DNA of 29,895 nucleotides from a virus. The stretch lies in IMG/VR virus record IMGVR_UViG_3300025112_000116, positions 1 through 29,895 of that record; one strand, 5' to 3'. Shown here piece by piece: positions 27,838 to 29,895 of the stretch (position 1 is the stretch's first letter; every line of letters starts with the position of its first letter). The notes beneath the pieces are model-generated. The model worked only from the letters and a program-made list of their open reading frames with translations, was not told the DNA's origin and did not search any database. The translations under genes and the position numbers were made by a program.

Positions 27838-29355
27838 ATGCCTTATTATAAGTTTGCACCGACTGATAAGCTTGTCAATACTTTAAAAACCTACCCATCT
27901 GTAAAATTTTTTATTTACAGTGGAAGTGTTTGGTATAACAACGAAACCACCATCAGCGCTTCTGCATATAACAAAGAAGCAAAAATGGTGCCTCCCGGCT
28001 CGGTAAGTCTTTATGAGTATAATATTGATCGTTCCGGCAGCGCTCCAATCGAGCAAGGAGACGCCGGCCAGCAAGGGCCCAAGGGCCTTCCAACGGATGC
28101 GATTCACATGCAACCATTCGGAGGCAATTCACCTAATCCGGAACAGAATGTAGTTAACTCTGGTCTTATTTATCCGTTTATGGTTAAGGATGGTAGCAGA
28201 ATTGCTTTTAATACTGTCAGCAATTTGGCATATAATACAATGGATTATGGGGCTATAATATCTGCTAGTTATCCATATTCTGCTTCTATTACAAAAGAAT
28301 ATTATCCCTCTACGTTGGCTCGGCAGGTGCCAACGACGCGCACCCAAACGGCACCCCCAACTGATATCGTACCCGGTACCGTAACAAACCTATTCGCGCT
28401 TAAAAGTGTTCTCAATAGCTATACCTATTTGAGTCGGCATTATGAAGTATCATCTTCTAAAGAGTTGTATGATCGCGATTTGTTGGCGTCTTCTTCAACC
28501 GTTACTAGCAACCCCGAGGACGCACAAAGTGGCCCGGGCGGAATGGCGCAAAGCACCCCATCATACGTATACGATGATCGAACCGGTTTGCCGCTCCTGG
28601 GCGGCGTTGGCGCTATTAATGTTGGGCTTCTTTCTATTCCTTCTATATTTTATGGCGACGCGATTAAAAGAGGAAGTGTAAATCTTAAATTTTATATTTC
28701 TGGTGCCGTTGCTGGAGAACTGCAGGATATCAATCGAAATGGTGAATTAGTACAGGTCAACCCACCGGGCGGCATCGGAACAGGGAGTGTCGCCGGAATT
28801 GTTCTATATAACGAAGGGTTTATTATATTAACTTCGTCTTATGCTCTTGGTGATACTATAAATGCGTCTCACGCAGAGGAATATGTTGAGGGTTCTGTGG
28901 ACAGTCCAAGATGGCCATATTTTGCGCAGCCAATATCCGGTTCTCCTGTAACTTTGGCCCAGGCGTGTGTAAGCTCATCTTTTTCGTTGGAATTTTCTGG
29001 CACAACGAGACTACAAACCATTACTATGTTTGCTAAAGCCAACAAAGGAGAACTAAACTATTCAAATAATCCTACATTTGTATCACACAGTTTTGATTCA
29101 AACAATTTGTTAACGCCCCCAATGTCACCGACAACCGGCCTGTATAGTTATAGAGAAAATGTTAACGCATCGGTTAAAAATATTGTCAGTTCGTCGTATA
29201 ATGATCCTACAGCAAGTTTTCAAAAGACAACATATGTTTCTAAAGTGGGTATATATGATTCAAATAAAAACTTAATTGCTATAGCAAAAACCGCTACACC
29301 AATTAAGAAAACGGAGAATAGGGATTTTGTCTTTAAACTTAAATTGGATATTTAA
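27838..29355 (+). CDS. Phage structural protein, longer paralogue of the 26666-27829 product
   Basis: The protein has 505 residues and begins eight bases after its paralogue, with AAGGA at 27828-27832 overlapping the upstream stop. The N-terminal part carries a short collagen-like stretch (GDAGQQGPKGLP, about 73-85) and a Thr/Pro-rich segment near 165-180. From about residue 255 to the end it parallels the 387-residue protein, with insertions near the C-terminus (residues 415-450) and the same ending in L-x-L-D-[IY]. The stop overlaps the resolvase start by one base (TAATG). The adjacent arrangement suggests tandem duplication followed by divergence. A baseplate or fibre role is inferred. Confidence 0.68.
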   Translation: MPYYKFAPTDKLVNTLKTYPSVKFFIYSGSVWYNNETTISASAYNKEAKMVPPGSVSLYEYNIDRSGSAPIEQGDAGQQGPKGLPTDAIHMQPFGGNSPNPEQNVVNSGLIYPFMVKDGSRIAFNTVSNLAYNTMDYGAIISASYPYSASITKEYYPSTLARQVPTTRTQTAPPTDIVPGTVTNLFALKSVLNSYTYLSRHYEVSSSKELYDRDLLASSSTVTSNPEDAQSGPGGMAQSTPSYVYDDRTGLPLLGGVGAINVGLLSIPSIFYGDAIKRGSVNLKFYISGAVAGELQDINRNGELVQVNPPGGIGTGSVAGIVLYNEGFIILTSSYALGDTINASHAEEYVEGSVDSPRWPYFAQPISGSPVTLAQACVSSSFSLEFSGTTRLQTITMFAKANKGELNYSNNPTFVSHSFDSNNLLTPPMSPTTGLYSYRENVNASVKNIVSSSYNDPTASFQKTTYVSKVGIYDSNKNLIAIAKTATPIKKTENRDFVFKLKLDI

Positions 29356-29879
29356 TGTTTTTAGGATTAGATGTAAGTACAAGTATTACTGGTGTAAGTA
29401 TAGTTAATAAACATGGTGAAATTTTAGTATGCGATCATATAGATACGCGTAAACATAAAAGTTTTTTCAAAAAGATAGAAGTTGTAAAAAAATACTTCGA
29501 AGATAGAAGATTTACGCAGACCGTGGTGCAGGAAATTTGGATTGAACAATCGTTACAATCGTTTCGTTCTGGATTTTCTTCTGCTCATACTCTCTCCACA
29601 TTGGCGCGCTTTAATGGCGTAGTCTCATGGTTGATGTATAGTTTTTATGGGATGGAGCCAAACTACATTGCTGCGCCATCTGCAAGAAAAACATGCGGCA
29701 TAAGCGTACGCCGCGGCGAAAAAGCAAAACAGAAAGTATTTCAGTTTTTACTTGACACGGAACCCAATTTTAAGGTAGAATATACAAGAAGTGGGAATCC
29801 TCGACCCGGCTATTATGATCGTGCGGACAGCCTTATAGTGGCGCGCGCCGCATGTGAATTATGGAAGAAAAAAGCTTAA
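29355..29879 (+). CDS. ruvC: RuvC-like Holliday junction resolvase
   Basis: The protein has 174 residues, the usual length of RuvC (about 173). It keeps the RNase H-fold acidic residues: D6 in GLDVSTSITG on the first strand, E64 in IWIEQSL, and D155 and D158 in YYDRADSLIVARA, matching the spacing of E. coli D7, E66, D138 and D141. Residues 108-134 (PSARKTCGISVRRGEKAKQ) correspond to the basic region that contacts DNA. It would cleave branched DNA, resolving recombination intermediates and replication forks before packaging. T4 uses the unrelated endonuclease VII for this job. It overlaps the structural gene upstream as TAATG, so it is probably co-translated with late genes, consistent with a role in trimming DNA at packaging. 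No RuvA or RuvB is nearby. Confidence 0.9.
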   Translation: MFLGLDVSTSITGVSIVNKHGEILVCDHIDTRKHKSFFKKIEVVKKYFEDRRFTQTVVQEIWIEQSLQSFRSGFSSAHTLSTLARFNGVVSWLMYSFYGMEPNYIAAPSARKTCGISVRRGEKAKQKVFQFLLDTEPNFKVEYTRSGNPRPGYYDRADSLIVARAACELWKKKA

Positions 29880-29895
29880 AATCTTAAAAGACATT

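Overview
The window is a densely packed, single-strand (+) block of 13 genes. It looks like part of the tail/baseplate module of a large contractile-tailed (myovirus-type) phage or prophage, probably uncultured. Three baseplate-wedge landmarks lie in the T4/P2 order: a gp25/gpW-like protein (3488-3892), a gp6/gpJ-like protein (3921-5720) and, inside a giant 3103-residue protein (7790-17101), a segment resembling gp7/gpI. A RuvC-type Holliday junction resolvase (29355-29879) follows the structural genes, overlapping the last one by one base; this favours a phage over a cellular contractile injection system. No host is identifiable. The base composition is AT-leaning with sharp GC-rich patches. 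I saw no RNA gene, CRISPR array, insertion sequence or integrase.

Layout: (1) 3-3434, a large structural protein cut by the window edge, with Pro/Gly linkers and two hydrophobic stretches. (2) A 53-base gap with a possible promoter motif. (3) 3488-7786: gp25-like, gp6-like and a DNRLRE-type beta-rich protein. (4) 7790-17101: the giant wedge/adhesin-like protein with two LamG-like domains flanking the gpI-like segment. (5) 17114-25687: four large or mid-size structural proteins (333, 1075, 922 and 513 residues), with Gly/Pro-rich termini and FN3-like domains. (6) A 45-base gap carrying the same CTATTTAT motif. (7) 25733-29355: three proteins of 305, 387 and 505 residues; the first shares an N-terminal module with the 333-residue protein, and the last two are paralogues of each other. 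(8) The RuvC-like resolvase.

Spacing is tight: four junctions have stop and start overlapping as TAATG or separated by one base, so translational coupling is likely. Taken together, the window would encode the wedge core plus an unusually large peripheral baseplate or fibre apparatus rich in carbohydrate-binding-type and Ig/FN3-type folds, which may serve host attachment. All functional calls rest on motif recognition by eye. Most proteins outside gp25, gp6 and RuvC have no function that I can name securely.
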